64,000 bases of DNA from Methanosarcinales archaeon Methan_01 (GTDB lineage Archaea; Halobacteriota; Methanosarcinia; Methanotrichales; Methanotrichaceae), in the NCBI GenBank assembly GCA_001602645.1, contig LUYE01000014.1:58562-122561 (forward strand), read 5' to 3'. The translations under genes and the position numbers were made by a program. Shown piece after piece: positions 8,628 to 17,931 of this stretch. How positions within the stretch are numbered: the first letter of the stretch is position 1; the number at the start of each line of letters is the position of its first letter. The notes under the pieces are model-generated. The model saw nothing but the letters and a program-made list of their open reading frames with translations. It was not told the DNA's origin and did not search any database.

Positions 8628-8974
8628 GGGTGGTGTTTGTTTTAGACTACCGATTTTCATTGATTCCATGCATTTTTATATTGCATTTTAATTTCCCGAG
8701 AGTAGCGGGGGGAAATTTATTATAATGCTGAAGTAAAGTTGCACCGATGCAACCCGCCGCAGAGCTGCGTGGTTCTAGATCCGACATCCCTCATGTTTTC
8801 TGCATATGGAGATGCACGATTTATCTCATGTAAATCAGGGAATCTGAGCAACTAATGCTCAAAGATTTTTGAAATCCAGAAAGCTGGAGCGAGGGGCCCG
8901 GAACATGTCTCGCCCTTTAGGGCCAGGTGGCCGGACGCAGTTTGATTTAATTATAAAAAACTCTTTTTTGTCAC
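8628..8974 (+). other. Intergenic, no gene seen
   Basis: 347 nt of AT-rich sequence between the His-ladder gene and the first copy of the cobQ repeat. It contains T-rich stretches (around 8665-8700 and 8941-8970) that could end upstream transcripts. I looked for a cobalamin riboswitch ahead of the cobQ fragment and saw no recognisable B12 box. Confidence 0.5.
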
Positions 8975-9258
8975 CAAAACCCCTCCTTCCAAAAGACAAA
9001 TAAGCTTTCCCATCCCTGCCGCAAGGGACATGACTCGATTCATCGTGGTCCTGGGGACCACATCTCACTCCGGAAAGAGCACCATTGTCGCTGCTCTCTG
9101 CAGGATCCTTAGAAATCGGGGCCTGAAGGTAGCCCCCTTCAAGTCCCAGAACATGTCCCTCAACTCCTGGGTCACCTCAGAGGGGAAAGAGATGGGGATC
9201 GCTCAGGCGGTCCAGGCCTGGGCGGCGGTGATCGAGCCGAGAGAATTGATGAACCCGA
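8975..9258 (+). repeat. Direct repeat copy 1: promoter and 5' end of cobyric acid synthase
   Basis: These 284 bases align without gaps to 15873-16156. They include about 53 nt upstream of the start codon and 76 codons. Roughly a dozen mismatches are visible; within the coding part all but one (Gly to Val near codon 67) are synonymous. Homology stops abruptly at 9258/16156. Confidence 0.93.
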
Positions 9259-9269
9259 GTTATATCTAG
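9030..9269 (+). pseudogene. Truncated cobyric acid synthase fragment
   Basis: 79 codons. The product starts [18 protein letters not shown] and follows the intact cobQ to EPRELMNP, then reads SYI and stops. It keeps the nucleotide-binding [10 protein letters not shown] segment but lacks the rest of the synthetase domain and the whole glutaminase domain, so it cannot be an active enzyme. The promoter region is duplicated too, so it might still be transcribed. The silent-site bias of the differences suggests that this copy evolved as part of a functional gene before truncation. Confidence 0.9.
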
Positions 9270-9414
9270 CTCTATGGCAGCTGAAGACCTTTCAGGTGCA
9301 GGTTAAAACCCGATCGCGGTCGAGGCGCCTCCGTCGTGGATTGACGACTTATTAAAGTATTCTCGGGGGATTCTGGAGCTTACTATGACAAATAATATCT
9401 ATCGTGTTTATCAC

Positions 9415-9927
9415 CTACCTGGTTTTTGTTACATAGAGACTGTCTAAAAACTGGTAGATACTTCTATCGCTTTCACCGAAGGTGTAGAAGTGGCAAGTCA
9501 CCAAATTCTGCCCTGTTAAAGTTGCGGTGGAGTCTTCATCCAGATTCGCGTTGAATTCGCCGTCGTTGGGGTCAATCCATTCACCGTCGATCATGTAGTG
9601 CACGCTTATCGACTGGGGGTCGATGAACAACGGGACCAACTTGCCGTCAACTTGATACAAGCTGACAGAGCCCGAATACCCGCTGCAGAGTTGAGCAAAC
9701 TCGATGGTATAAGGGTTCGGATACTCGGTGCAACTAATTTGGATTAACCTATCGTCATCAGGGAACTGAATAATCGTCCGATAGCTAGAAACTGAATACT
9801 GCAACGCGGCGGTGCTGTGTTCTTCGTCCAGGTCGAAGCTGGCAATGTACAGTCCCATATCGGCCTCTTCTGCCAGTGAGCTGCCTAAAAGGAGCAACAA
9901 TCCCATCATAATTATATATTTTGACAT
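9415..9927 (-). CDS. Secreted hypothetical protein
   Basis: 170 residues. A signal peptide is clear (MSKYIIMMGLLLLLGSSLAEE, cleavage probably after SLA). The mature part is acidic and beta-rich in appearance, with repeated aromatic/aspartate segments (FPDDDRLIQISCTEYPNPY, SVSLYQVDGKLVPLF, HYMIDGEWIDPNDGEF) and three cysteines. I do not recognise a family. It is transcribed away from the large DUF11 protein gene and lies within the block bounded by the cobQ repeats, with lower GC than the flanking core genes, so it is probably accessory cargo. Confidence 0.65.
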   Translation of the reverse strand: MSKYIIMMGLLLLLGSSLAEEADMGLYIASFDLDEEHSTAALQYSVSSYRTIIQFPDDDRLIQISCTEYPNPYTIEFAQLCSGYSGSVSLYQVDGKLVPLFIDPQSISVHYMIDGEWIDPNDGEFNANLDEDSTATLTGQNLVTCHFYTFGESDRSIYQFLDSLYVTKTR

Positions 9928-10138
9928 AGCTTCACCAAATTGAGTTTATTTCAATTATTACATCTCAGTTCTTTCCACTTTCCATTAATAATTCAGATCA
10001 AATGGATAAGATTATTAATGATTAATTTCACCCAAGCTGTGATGGTTCAGTCTTTAAGATGGGGAAGAGCAGTTCCTGAGGAGTGGCCATCATAGTTGTT
10101 GGATAGCAGCATATTGATATAAATAAGAGGGGAAACAG

Positions 10139-13100
10139 GTGAATACACGTTCTAACCATCCTACTGCGGAATTCATGATGCACAAAGTGGTCAACAACAG
10201 GTTGCAGCGTGAATCTCCAAAAGGATTTTTGTTATCTAGGCCTTTCATAGCATTCTTCTTGCTGGTATCATTTTTGGGACTGCTGATGCCAAGTGCGCAA
10301 TCTAAAAGCGGCGAAAACCTTCTTGATGGTTGTTCCTTCAACTGCATATCAGATCAGACTTTTGTAGAATCAGTAGTTCTTATGGGCCCAGATGGACAAG
10401 TGGTATCTAAAGATTTCCCTGCAGGTTGGGCATGCCAGACAGGTGAACCTCTAGAGGGAGCCAAGCTACATTTTTCCATCGATAATAAGGCGGATCGGGC
10501 CAGGGATCAGTGCTACCTGGTCTTTGACCTTTACCAGGAGATGAGATGGCAGAGGATTAGCACCTGTCTGGGAACCATACCCGCCGGGGCCAGCATTGAA
10601 TACGATTATCCGCTCAGCGGGGACTGGATCTGCGGAAAACAGCTCATAATCATGGATCTGGTCCTGACCTGGAGCGGCCAGGAGGGCAGGGCCTGTACGG
10701 ATGAGGCGTCCTGCGATGATCATTCCGGTGCGAACTGCTGGAGAAGCGAAAAACCGCTTATCGTAGGGTACTCGAAAAGCCCGATCATAGAAGAGATAGA
10801 GACCGCGAGCCCAGCAGCCTGCTCACCGGTTACGCCCTCACCGATTCCTGCTCCAGTCGAACTTGCCATTTATAAGAGCGCTCCTGCTAAGGCATCTGCG
10901 GGATCGTCCATTGCCTATCTGATTGTGGTCGAGAATCAGGGCATTGAAGAGGCCGACGCCCATGTTCGTGACACGCTCCCAGAAGGCCTGAACGGCGCCG
11001 AGTATTCTCTCGACGGCATCAGCTGGAGCCCTTATTCGTCCGGCGGCTCAATGCTGTTACAAGATATCCCTGCCTGGGAGCTGCGGACGATATACCTCAG
11101 GGCAACAGTTGACAGCCAGGTAGCTGAGGGAACAGAGCTGACCAACCAGGCAAGTCTGGCTGAAGGCGGACAGGCCTCTGCCTCGACTAAGATCAGCAAG
11201 GCCGGCGGCGGGGGAGAGGCATTGCTGGAGATTCAGAAGACCGGACCCACTCAGGCGGCGGCAGGCTCAACCGTTACCTATACCATCCTGGTCAGCAATA
11301 GCGGCACCGCTTCAGCCGAAGGTGTCGAGGTCACCGACACCTTGCCGGGGGAAATTGGAAGCGCGCAGTACTCTCTGGACGGGTCCACCTGGCTCTCCTA
11401 CAGCTCGGGCAACACCATATCTCTGGGCACCATCATTCAGGGTGAGCTGAGGACCGTCTACGTGAAGGGCACTGTTAGCTCGAATACCGCCGACGGCACG
11501 GTCATAACCAATCAGGCCTGTCTGGTGGGCGAGGATAAATGCGCCTCCTGTGAGACCACTGTATCAGTAACCAGTGTGTTCAACCCCCGGTTATGGAGCA
11601 AGACTGCATTGGGAAAAATCTATCCCGGGCAGCAGATAACATACGATATATTTCTCATAAATCTGGGCGAGAAGCCAGGAGAAATCACGGTCGCAGATGA
11701 TTTGCCGGATTCGATTAAGGATGCTGAGTATTATTATAGTGGGCTATCGAACTGGGAGCCATATTCCTCAGGAATGCCGCTCACCTTCACTCTCAGTAGG
11801 CGCGAGGGCAAGCATCTCTATATCCGGGGAACCCTTGATGGAGGTGTCTTGGAGGGGGAGATGATAACAAATACCGCCTGTGTGAGCCAGACTGGCGAGT
11901 GCAAATCCTGCACATCCTATGCAAAGGGATATGGGATAGACAAGATAGGTCCGGCCTACGCCGCCCCTGGAGAGAGCATACAGTATACGATTACCGTCAC
12001 TAACTACCTACCCACCACTGTCAATAATGTGCAGGTCTCGGATGATCTGCCAGGGGAGATCGAAGACCCATGGTACACTACAGAAGACAACTGGTACACT
12101 TCTGGCGACATGATCGATCTGGAAGACATCGGGCCAGGTGAATCCAAGACAGTGACCATCGGCGGCAGGATACCTGATTCTGTTTCCGGAATCACGATTA
12201 CGAATACTGCCAAGCTCCACATTAACGGCAATTATTACGCGAGTGATGTTGTTGAGACCCAGGTCCAAGAGCCCTATGTGGATCTCTCAATATCCAAATC
12301 AGGCCCCAGCGTCATCGAGGCCGGAAACAGGGCCTACTACTACATCACCGTGACCAACTCCGGAACGGCCACCGCTTCCGAGGTGGACGTCTGGGATACG
12401 CTACCAGCAGGCGTCACAGACGCCAAGGTTTACAGCTTTGTCTTTGAGGAATGGTGGGAGTATCAAAGCGGGGAGAGAGAATACCTGTATGATATTCCTC
12501 CTGGCGGCTCAAAAAGCTTAATGATCAGCTTCCTGGTGGGAGAGGACATCGCAGACGGCACAGTCCTCGAAGACCAGGCCTGCCTCGAGGGATATGACCA
12601 AACTGACTGCGCCATGGTCCACACATCCGTGATCAACGGACCCAGGCTGTCGGTTACAAAGACAGGTCCGGCGGCAGTTGCTCCTGGTGAGGAGATACTT
12701 TACGAGCTTGAAGTCTCAAACACCGGATCCGAAACAGCTACGGGTATCGAGCTGATCGATCAGCTCCCGGCTGAACTTCAGAGCCCGCAATACTCCCTTG
12801 ACGGTACCTCCTGGCACGACTATGCATCAAGCGATGCGATTCCCCTGGGCGACATCGAGCCCAATTCGCCCAGGACGGTTTCCATCAAAGGCATTGCGGA
12901 CAGCTCCACCCCCGAGGGGACGACCATCTCCAACACCGCCTGCATCGGCTCCATCTGTGACACCTGGCTGACAAATGTCGCATCGGGCAGCGCGCTGCTC
13001 TCTCTGGACAAGAGCGGACCAGCAACATTTGCCGCCGGCGGGCAGATCGTCTACCGAATTGAGGTTTCCAATACCGGAACTGGGGCGGCCTCCGATGTCG

Positions 13101-15118
13101 AGCTGACCGATCAGCTTCCCGATGCCGTTAAGAGTCCGCAATACACACTTGATGGTACCTCCTGGCAGGACTATACATCAGGGGATGCGATCTCCCTGGG
13201 AGACATTGAGCCCAATGTCCCCAAGACCGTTTTCATCAAGGGCACGGTGGACAGCGCCACTCCTGACGGAACAACCCTGACCAACACTGCCTGCATCGGC
13301 TCCGTCTGCGACTCAGCCGAAACGGCGGTCCAATCCGCCCAGCCCGAGCTTTCCATCGGCATAGACGGCCCGGAGAGCGTGGCCCCAGGCGGAAGGATAA
13401 CCTACACTATATCGGTGCAGAATCGGGGAGCGGCAGCGTCCAAGGATGTGGCGGTCGAGGACAGTCTCCCGCAGGGGCTGAACGATCCCCAATTCTCGCT
13501 GGACGGGACCGTATGGATGCCCTATTCCGGCCAGGTGGTATTGGACGAAGTGGGAGCCGGAAGCATCAGATTTATGCTAATCAGGGCCGATGTCGATTCG
13601 GGGCTTTCGGAAGGCGATCTGCTGGAGAACACCGCCTGCCTGCAGGACTCGGGAGACCCGCAATGCGACAGCATCACCACCGAGGTTCTGGCCTCTTCCA
13701 AGCCGGGACTGGGTCTGGCCAAGAGCGCCTCGGCCTCGACGGTATCCCCAGGCGGATATGTCACCTACACCATCAGCTACGAAAATACGGGTGGCATGAC
13801 GCTGCACGATGTGGTGATCACCGAGCACTATCCTCCGGAGCTATCCATCATCGCGGTCAGTCCGGCTCCGGATGCCGGGACCAACAACCGCTGGACCGTG
13901 GGGACGCTCTCAGCTGGCGGAAAGGGCGCCATAACCGTAACTGTCAGAGTGCCCGAAAGCCCTGAGATAATTTTCAGCCTTGAGCAGAGCGTCAGCGGAC
14001 AGGGCTATGTGAGGACCCTGAAGGATCTGTCAACGGGGGTTAGGCCCTACAGCCTGAGAAATACGGCTACCATCAGCAGCAGCGAGACTGGAACTGCCAG
14101 CTACAGCAGCGACGTCACCGTTAGCGGCAAGGGCGGAACGACTCTCCAGCAGAGGGAGAGCGGAAGCGGCATCTACTCCCGAGAGGACCTGCTGCGCTAT
14201 AATAAGAATAATCGCTATATTCAGGAGAACAGCTCTCTAGATGCCGTCTTCCAACCGGTGTCCTTTGCCCTTCCGCTAGACCGCAACCTTGATTTCAGCA
14301 GCAAATGGGCCGAGGATGTAAAGGTCAAGAACTACATCTCTCGCGAATCCATTCACGAGTCTTATCGATATGCGGATATGCTCACGAAGGAAAGAACCAC
14401 CTCCGCCGATCAAAACGGCTCGTTAATGGAGACTGAGGCCGAGTTTCAGGGAGCTTATCACTTAGGATATCTCGAAGAGACGCCTCCTGACGCTAAGGGT
14501 CGTTCATCCGCTCTGAAAGAGATGGTCTCAGACTATTCCGGCTCGTTTAAGGTGATCTCCAAACTAGGATCCAATTACCAGAACAGGTCCACCGCTATCA
14601 CCGAGGTCCAATATTATGAAGAGCCGCACCTCACCATCTACCAGAGCTATGAGATTTCTAGGGCTGATGAAAATACCATTAACCTTACTGTGAGCCTGCT
14701 AAATGACGGCAACCGGTCGTTGGGACCCATCTACATGAGGGACCTGTTCCCGGTCGGTACTTTCTACAGCAGCGCATCGGCCAAACCATCCAGCGACATT
14801 TACCACGATACAACCTCTGCCAATTGGACCTTCACCTATCTGCCAATGGGCGGCTCCCTGACGTTATATCTCCAGCTGGGAATCCACCAGGTGATCGACA
14901 TGCCAGTGAATGTGGTTGAAGTGACCGCCGGAGACAGAGGACGTTGGATAACACCTACAGACTCCATTGTCATGAACTACAACTGGCTGAGCTGTGCCCC
15001 TGGCCAGAGATGTACAGGCAGTAGGTCCGAGGGCGGCTGGGAGCCTCCTGACTGGGGATTTGACAGTAGCAACGACACCTGCAGCAGCTGTGTCGCTTAC
15101 CTTCCTGAGGAGGTGTGA
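10139..15118 (+). CDS. Giant DUF11-repeat secreted surface protein
   Basis: 1659 residues. A hydrophobic export segment (FIAFFLLVSFLGLLMPSAQS) ends near residue 57 after a basic N-region. From about residue 240 to 1290 I count nine DUF11-type beta-sandwich repeats, each with the pattern KxGPxxxxxGxxxxYxIxVxNxG ... DxLP ... SLDGxxWxxYxSG ... NxACL. A different C-terminal region of about 370 residues follows, rich in Ser/Tyr and ending with a Cys-rich tail; no C-terminal membrane anchor is visible. The start GTG 10139 has AGAGGGG at 10126-10132 and a TATA-like TATAAATAAG just before. Such proteins are cell-surface or sheath components in methanogens; adhesion is inference. Confidence 0.85.
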   Translation: MNTRSNHPTAEFMMHKVVNNRLQRESPKGFLLSRPFIAFFLLVSFLGLLMPSAQSKSGENLLDGCSFNCISDQTFVESVVLMGPDGQVVSKDFPAGWACQTGEPLEGAKLHFSIDNKADRARDQCYLVFDLYQEMRWQRISTCLGTIPAGASIEYDYPLSGDWICGKQLIIMDLVLTWSGQEGRACTDEASCDDHSGANCWRSEKPLIVGYSKSPIIEEIETASPAACSPVTPSPIPAPVELAIYKSAPAKASAGSSIAYLIVVENQGIEEADAHVRDTLPEGLNGAEYSLDGISWSPYSSGGSMLLQDIPAWELRTIYLRATVDSQVAEGTELTNQASLAEGGQASASTKISKAGGGGEALLEIQKTGPTQAAAGSTVTYTILVSNSGTASAEGVEVTDTLPGEIGSAQYSLDGSTWLSYSSGNTISLGTIIQGELRTVYVKGTVSSNTADGTVITNQACLVGEDKCASCETTVSVTSVFNPRLWSKTALGKIYPGQQITYDIFLINLGEKPGEITVADDLPDSIKDAEYYYSGLSNWEPYSSGMPLTFTLSRREGKHLYIRGTLDGGVLEGEMITNTACVSQTGECKSCTSYAKGYGIDKIGPAYAAPGESIQYTITVTNYLPTTVNNVQVSDDLPGEIEDPWYTTEDNWYTSGDMIDLEDIGPGESKTVTIGGRIPDSVSGITITNTAKLHINGNYYASDVVETQVQEPYVDLSISKSGPSVIEAGNRAYYYITVTNSGTATASEVDVWDTLPAGVTDAKVYSFVFEEWWEYQSGEREYLYDIPPGGSKSLMISFLVGEDIADGTVLEDQACLEGYDQTDCAMVHTSVINGPRLSVTKTGPAAVAPGEEILYELEVSNTGSETATGIELIDQLPAELQSPQYSLDGTSWHDYASSDAIPLGDIEPNSPRTVSIKGIADSSTPEGTTISNTACIGSICDTWLTNVASGSALLSLDKSGPATFAAGGQIVYRIEVSNTGTGAASDVELTDQLPDAVKSPQYTLDGTSWQDYTSGDAISLGDIEPNVPKTVFIKGTVDSATPDGTTLTNTACIGSVCDSAETAVQSAQPELSIGIDGPESVAPGGRITYTISVQNRGAAASKDVAVEDSLPQGLNDPQFSLDGTVWMPYSGQVVLDEVGAGSIRFMLIRADVDSGLSEGDLLENTACLQDSGDPQCDSITTEVLASSKPGLGLAKSASASTVSPGGYVTYTISYENTGGMTLHDVVITEHYPPELSIIAVSPAPDAGTNNRWTVGTLSAGGKGAITVTVRVPESPEIIFSLEQSVSGQGYVRTLKDLSTGVRPYSLRNTATISSSETGTASYSSDVTVSGKGGTTLQQRESGSGIYSREDLLRYNKNNRYIQENSSLDAVFQPVSFALPLDRNLDFSSKWAEDVKVKNYISRESIHESYRYADMLTKERTTSADQNGSLMETEAEFQGAYHLGYLEETPPDAKGRSSALKEMVSDYSGSFKVISKLGSNYQNRSTAITEVQYYEEPHLTIYQSYEISRADENTINLTVSLLNDGNRSLGPIYMRDLFPVGTFYSSASAKPSSDIYHDTTSANWTFTYLPMGGSLTLYLQLGIHQVIDMPVNVVEVTAGDRGRWITPTDSIVMNYNWLSCAPGQRCTGSRSEGGWEPPDWGFDSSNDTCSSCVAYLPEEV
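12650..13350 (+). repeat. Near-identical tandem DUF11 units (351-bp period)
   Basis: Two consecutive DUF11 units repeat at exactly 117 codons (for example GGTACCTCCTGG at 12803 and 13154). Protein segments SPQYSLDGTSW and SPQYTLDGTSW, GDIEPN and NTACIGS recur in register. The other units are much more divergent, so this pair is the most recent duplication. Boundaries are approximate. Confidence 0.75.
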
Positions 15119-15192
15119 ATCCGCTTCGGTAGATGTCCAAGACGCGTCCTGTAGAGATTGTGCGCTACTTTAGGCGACGGAGCAATACCAGA

Positions 15193-15237
15193 CGGCAGAC
15201 CTCACCTGGGCGAAGTCTGCCGGATTTTTTCTTTTTA
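15193..15237 (+). terminator. Stem-loop with T-tract after the DUF11 gene
   Basis: CGGCAGAC (15193-15200) pairs perfectly with GTCTGCCG (15215-15222), followed at once by GATTTTTTCTTTTT. It lies 75 nt after the DUF11 stop codon and looks like an intrinsic-type terminator; archaeal termination depends mostly on the T-tract. Confidence 0.6.
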
Positions 15238-15240
15238 ATG

Positions 15241-15804
15241 AATACCCCGCAGCTTGCTGCGGCTGGGATGGGCGGAAACCGACATAAGGTAGGTTGCATA
15301 TTTAGTGCATAGATGATTGAAGTAAAAAAGGCAAGCCATTGTGCCTATAAAATTCGATATCACATGTTCTTTACTATCAAATATAGAAGAAAGTTGCTTC
15401 GAGATAGCGATCGCATTAATTACATTAAGTCTATTTGCCATGAGATAGGCGAAAGATATTGGTTCGATTTTGATGCTATAGGAACTGACGGAGATCATGT
15501 CCATGTTTTTGTTGGAGCTGCGCCAAGATGCTCGCCTCCAAAAGTGATGCAAATAATCAAAAGCATAACTGCAAGAGAGATCCTCAAGCAGTTCCCAGAA
15601 GTAAGGAAACAGCTTTGGGGAGGCGAATTTTGGAGTGATGGGGGATATATCGGAACAGTAGGGGATGGAGTAACGGCGGAGATCATACGCAATTATGTTG
15701 AAATGCAGGGAACACCTGAAGAGAAGGAAGGCTATAAACAGATGAATTTGCTAGATTTCGACTAAAACAGCGCACCCCGCAGCTTGCTGCGGGGTGCGCT
15801 GTTT
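15241..15804 (+). mobile_element. Complete IS200-type element (single tnpA)
   Basis: The element has a short left-end hairpin, CCGCAGC-TT-GCTGCGG at 15247-15262, one Y1 transposase gene, and a right-end palindrome whose 19-nt arm AAACAGCGCACCCCGCAGC (15765-15783) pairs perfectly with 15786-15804. The left hairpin is the core of the right one, as expected for subterminal structures recognised by HUH transposases. There is no tnpB, so it is IS200-like and not IS605-like. Exact ends are uncertain because these elements make no target duplication. Confidence 0.85.
15313..15765 (+). CDS. tnpA: IS200/IS605-family Y1 transposase TnpA
   Basis: 150 residues, typical for TnpA. The HUH motif is H62-V-H64 in DGDHVHVFV and the nucleophile is Y128 in IIRNYVEMQ; the YIGTVGDG segment before it is also family-typical. 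It would cut and join single-stranded DNA at the hairpin ends during peel-and-paste transposition. All catalytic residues are intact, so it may be active. The stop codon TAA overlaps the first base of the right-end palindrome. Confidence 0.93.
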   Translation: MIEVKKASHCAYKIRYHMFFTIKYRRKLLRDSDRINYIKSICHEIGERYWFDFDAIGTDGDHVHVFVGAAPRCSPPKVMQIIKSITAREILKQFPEVRKQLWGGEFWSDGGYIGTVGDGVTAEIIRNYVEMQGTPEEKEGYKQMNLLDFD

Positions 15805-15872
15805 GACTTTTGGAGGTATATATCACTGCTGGGAGGGGAGCACCAAGAGATGCCGAAGACGGCCTCCATCCA

Positions 15873-16156
15873 CAAAACCCCTCCTTCCAAAAGACAAATA
15901 AGCTTTCCCATCCCTGCGGCAATGGACATGACCCGATTCATCGTGGTCCTGGGGACCACATCTCACTCCGGAAAGAGCACCATCGTCGCCGCCCTCTGCA
16001 GGATCCTTCGAAATCGGGGCCTGAAGGTGGCCCCCTTCAAGTCCCAGAACATGTCCCTCAACTCCTGGGTCACCTCAGAGGGGAAAGAGATGGGGATCGC
16101 CCAGGCGGTCCAGGCCTGGGCGGCGGGGATCGAGCCGAGGGAATTGATGAACCCGA
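15873..16156 (+). repeat. Direct repeat copy 2: promoter and 5' end of intact cobQ
   Basis: Same 284-nt segment as 8975-9258, 6898 bp downstream in direct orientation, here continuing into the full gene. The upstream part contains the AAAAGACAAATAAG stretch that may serve as a TATA-like element about 30 nt before the start, in both copies. Confidence 0.93.
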
Positions 16157-17466
16157 TCCTCCTCAAGCCGAAGGGGGACAGGACGAGCCAGGTGATCGTC
16201 TTGGGGGTGCCCGTCGCCGACAGGTCGGCGGAGGAGTACTACCGCGGCATCGATGGATTGAAGGAGGTCGTAGACGGGGCCCTCGAGGAGCTCTCCCGCG
16301 ACTACGACTACATAGTCGTCGAGGGGGCGGGCGGGGCGGCGGAGATCAACCTCTTCGACCGGGACATCGCCAACATCTACGTCGCAAAAAAGCTCGGCGC
16401 CCCTGTGATCCTGGTGGGGGACATCGAGAGGGGCGGAGTCTTCGCGAGCCTCTACGGTACGGTGGCCCTCCTCCCGCCTGAGATCAGGCCGCTGGTTCGG
16501 GGCCTCGTCATCAACAAGTTTCGGGGCGACCCGGGGATTTTGGAGCCTGGGCTAGCGATGCTCGAGGATTTGACGGGCGTCCCCGTCCTGGGGGTTATGC
16601 CCTACCTCGACCTGAACCTTCCTTCCGAGGACTCCGTCTCCCTGGGAGACAAGGGGGTATACCCCGGGGGCGCAGGGGCAGATCTCAACAGGAGGGTCGA
16701 TGGCGGTTCGGTTGGCGAAGGCGCTGGGGGGGTAGATAGAGTAGAGATCGCCGTCATCCGGCTTCCCAGGATCTCAAACTTCACCGACTTTGAGCCCTTG
16801 GAGCGGGAGGCGAGGGTCCGTTACGTCACCCCCGGCGAGCCTCTGGGAAGCCCCGACGCCATCATCATCCCCGGGACGAAGAACACCGTCGCGGACCTGG
16901 AGGAGATGAGGGCGAGAGGGACCGACCGGGAGATCCTGGCCAGCCGGGATGCGGGCGTCCCGGTCCTGGGGATCTGCGGAGGCTACCAGATCCTGGGGAG
17001 GAGGATCGTCGACCTCGGGATCGAGAACGCCACCGCCGTCCTCCCCGGCCTCGGCCTCCTGGATCTGGAGACCCGGTTCGACCGGTACGAGAAGAGGACG
17101 GTCCAGGTGGAGAAGACGGTGACGGGCTCCGGTCCGATCCTGGGGCCGATAAAGGGGGAGCCCGTTCGGGGCTACGAGATCCACATGGGGGTGACAGCCT
17201 CCCGGGATCCGCCGGCCTTCGGGGATGACGGTGCCGTCGGCGGCGACGGCCTCGTCATTGGGACCTACCTCCACGGGATCTTCAACAACCAGAACTTCAG
17301 AGACGCCTTCCTGGATTACCTCTATTCGAGGAAGAACATGGTCCGGGGATCGGCGATGGCGGGCGACGGCTACGACGAGCTTGCCTCGGCCACGGAGACG
17401 TTCCTGGATATGAAGAAGATCTGGGATATGATCGATCTCGAGCCGGAGGCGCGAAAGGGTCCATGA
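15928..17466 (+). CDS. cobQ: Cobyric acid synthase (adenosylcobyric acid, glutamine-hydrolysing)
   Basis: 512 residues. It amidates adenosylcobyrinic acid a,c-diamide at four side chains in corrinoid synthesis, essential for methanogen methyltransferases. The N-terminal synthetase domain begins [13 protein letters not shown] and has EGAGGAAEINL; the C-terminal class I glutaminase domain shows the nucleophile Cys in LGICGGYQILG and the His in YLHGIF. I use ATG 15928 because the same codon is conserved in the truncated copy; ATG 15922 and a much longer open frame from 15784 (inside the IS palindrome) are less likely. The insertion upstream leaves only about 50 nt of the original leader region. 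Confidence 0.93.
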   Translation: MTRFIVVLGTTSHSGKSTIVAALCRILRNRGLKVAPFKSQNMSLNSWVTSEGKEMGIAQAVQAWAAGIEPRELMNPILLKPKGDRTSQVIVLGVPVADRSAEEYYRGIDGLKEVVDGALEELSRDYDYIVVEGAGGAAEINLFDRDIANIYVAKKLGAPVILVGDIERGGVFASLYGTVALLPPEIRPLVRGLVINKFRGDPGILEPGLAMLEDLTGVPVLGVMPYLDLNLPSEDSVSLGDKGVYPGGAGADLNRRVDGGSVGEGAGGVDRVEIAVIRLPRISNFTDFEPLEREARVRYVTPGEPLGSPDAIIIPGTKNTVADLEEMRARGTDREILASRDAGVPVLGICGGYQILGRRIVDLGIENATAVLPGLGLLDLETRFDRYEKRTVQVEKTVTGSGPILGPIKGEPVRGYEIHMGVTASRDPPAFGDDGAVGGDGLVIGTYLHGIFNNQNFRDAFLDYLYSRKNMVRGSAMAGDGYDELASATETFLDMKKIWDMIDLEPEARKGP

Positions 17467-17549
17467 AGAATCGGCAGGATCAGGTGGGAAAACAGAAAAA
17501 GATTATAAAAAACTGAAAATGCATATAGCTTGGTAGGTGGCGGAGGAGA

Positions 17550-17891
17550 TCACTTCTGGGATTTCAGCTCCTCCATCCTGGCTTTTATGCTCTTCAGCTG
17601 GGCCTCGAGGCTCTCCGCCATGCCTTCCAGATCGGCCATCTCCACCTCGGGGGATGGGGCAGAGGCAGGATAAGGTCCAAAGGCGCCAATGGGTGCCGTC
17701 CACCTGGACCATAGTCTGATGCATCTGCCTCTTCCTCCACCCCGGCCTGGGCCACCGCCTCTGCCTGCGCCAAAAGACCTTCCATACCCCGCTCTGAGGC
17801 ATCCAGGGGCGTCAAACCCCGAGCAGTATCCCATCCCCCTCCCGGTTCGAGGTCCGAATCCAGAGGGGCCCGTTCCATCTCCGCCTGGCAT
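17550..17891 (-). CDS. DUF5320 family protein
   Basis: 113 residues. It starts MPGGDGTGPSGFGPRTGRGMGYC, the hallmark of the DUF5320 family, followed by a Gly/Arg-rich middle and a C-terminal helix (MADLEGMAESLEAQLKSIKARMEELKSQ) suited to coiled-coil pairing. Function is unknown; the family usually occurs beside DUF134 regulators and NifX/NifB-type iron-molybdenum cofactor proteins. Here a DUF134 gene is divergently transcribed across 145 nt. A TATA-like CTATAAAAG (minus strand, about 17915-17923) and GGTGG just before the start support the start chosen. Confidence 0.8.
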   Translation of the reverse strand: MPGGDGTGPSGFGPRTGRGMGYCSGFDAPGCLRAGYGRSFGAGRGGGPGRGGGRGRCIRLWSRWTAPIGAFGPYPASAPSPEVEMADLEGMAESLEAQLKSIKARMEELKSQK

Positions 17892-17931
17892 ATATCATCC
17901 ACCTTCTTCGTCTTTTATAGACGGCTCCTCT

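Noticed and set aside
8700..9029. Cobalamin riboswitch ahead of the cobQ fragment
   Set aside because: No B12-box-like sequence or consistent fold was visible; such riboswitches are also rare in archaea.
15784..15927. Longer N-terminus for cobQ
   Set aside because: It would begin inside the IS200 right-end palindrome, and the truncated second copy shows homology only from just before ATG 15928.
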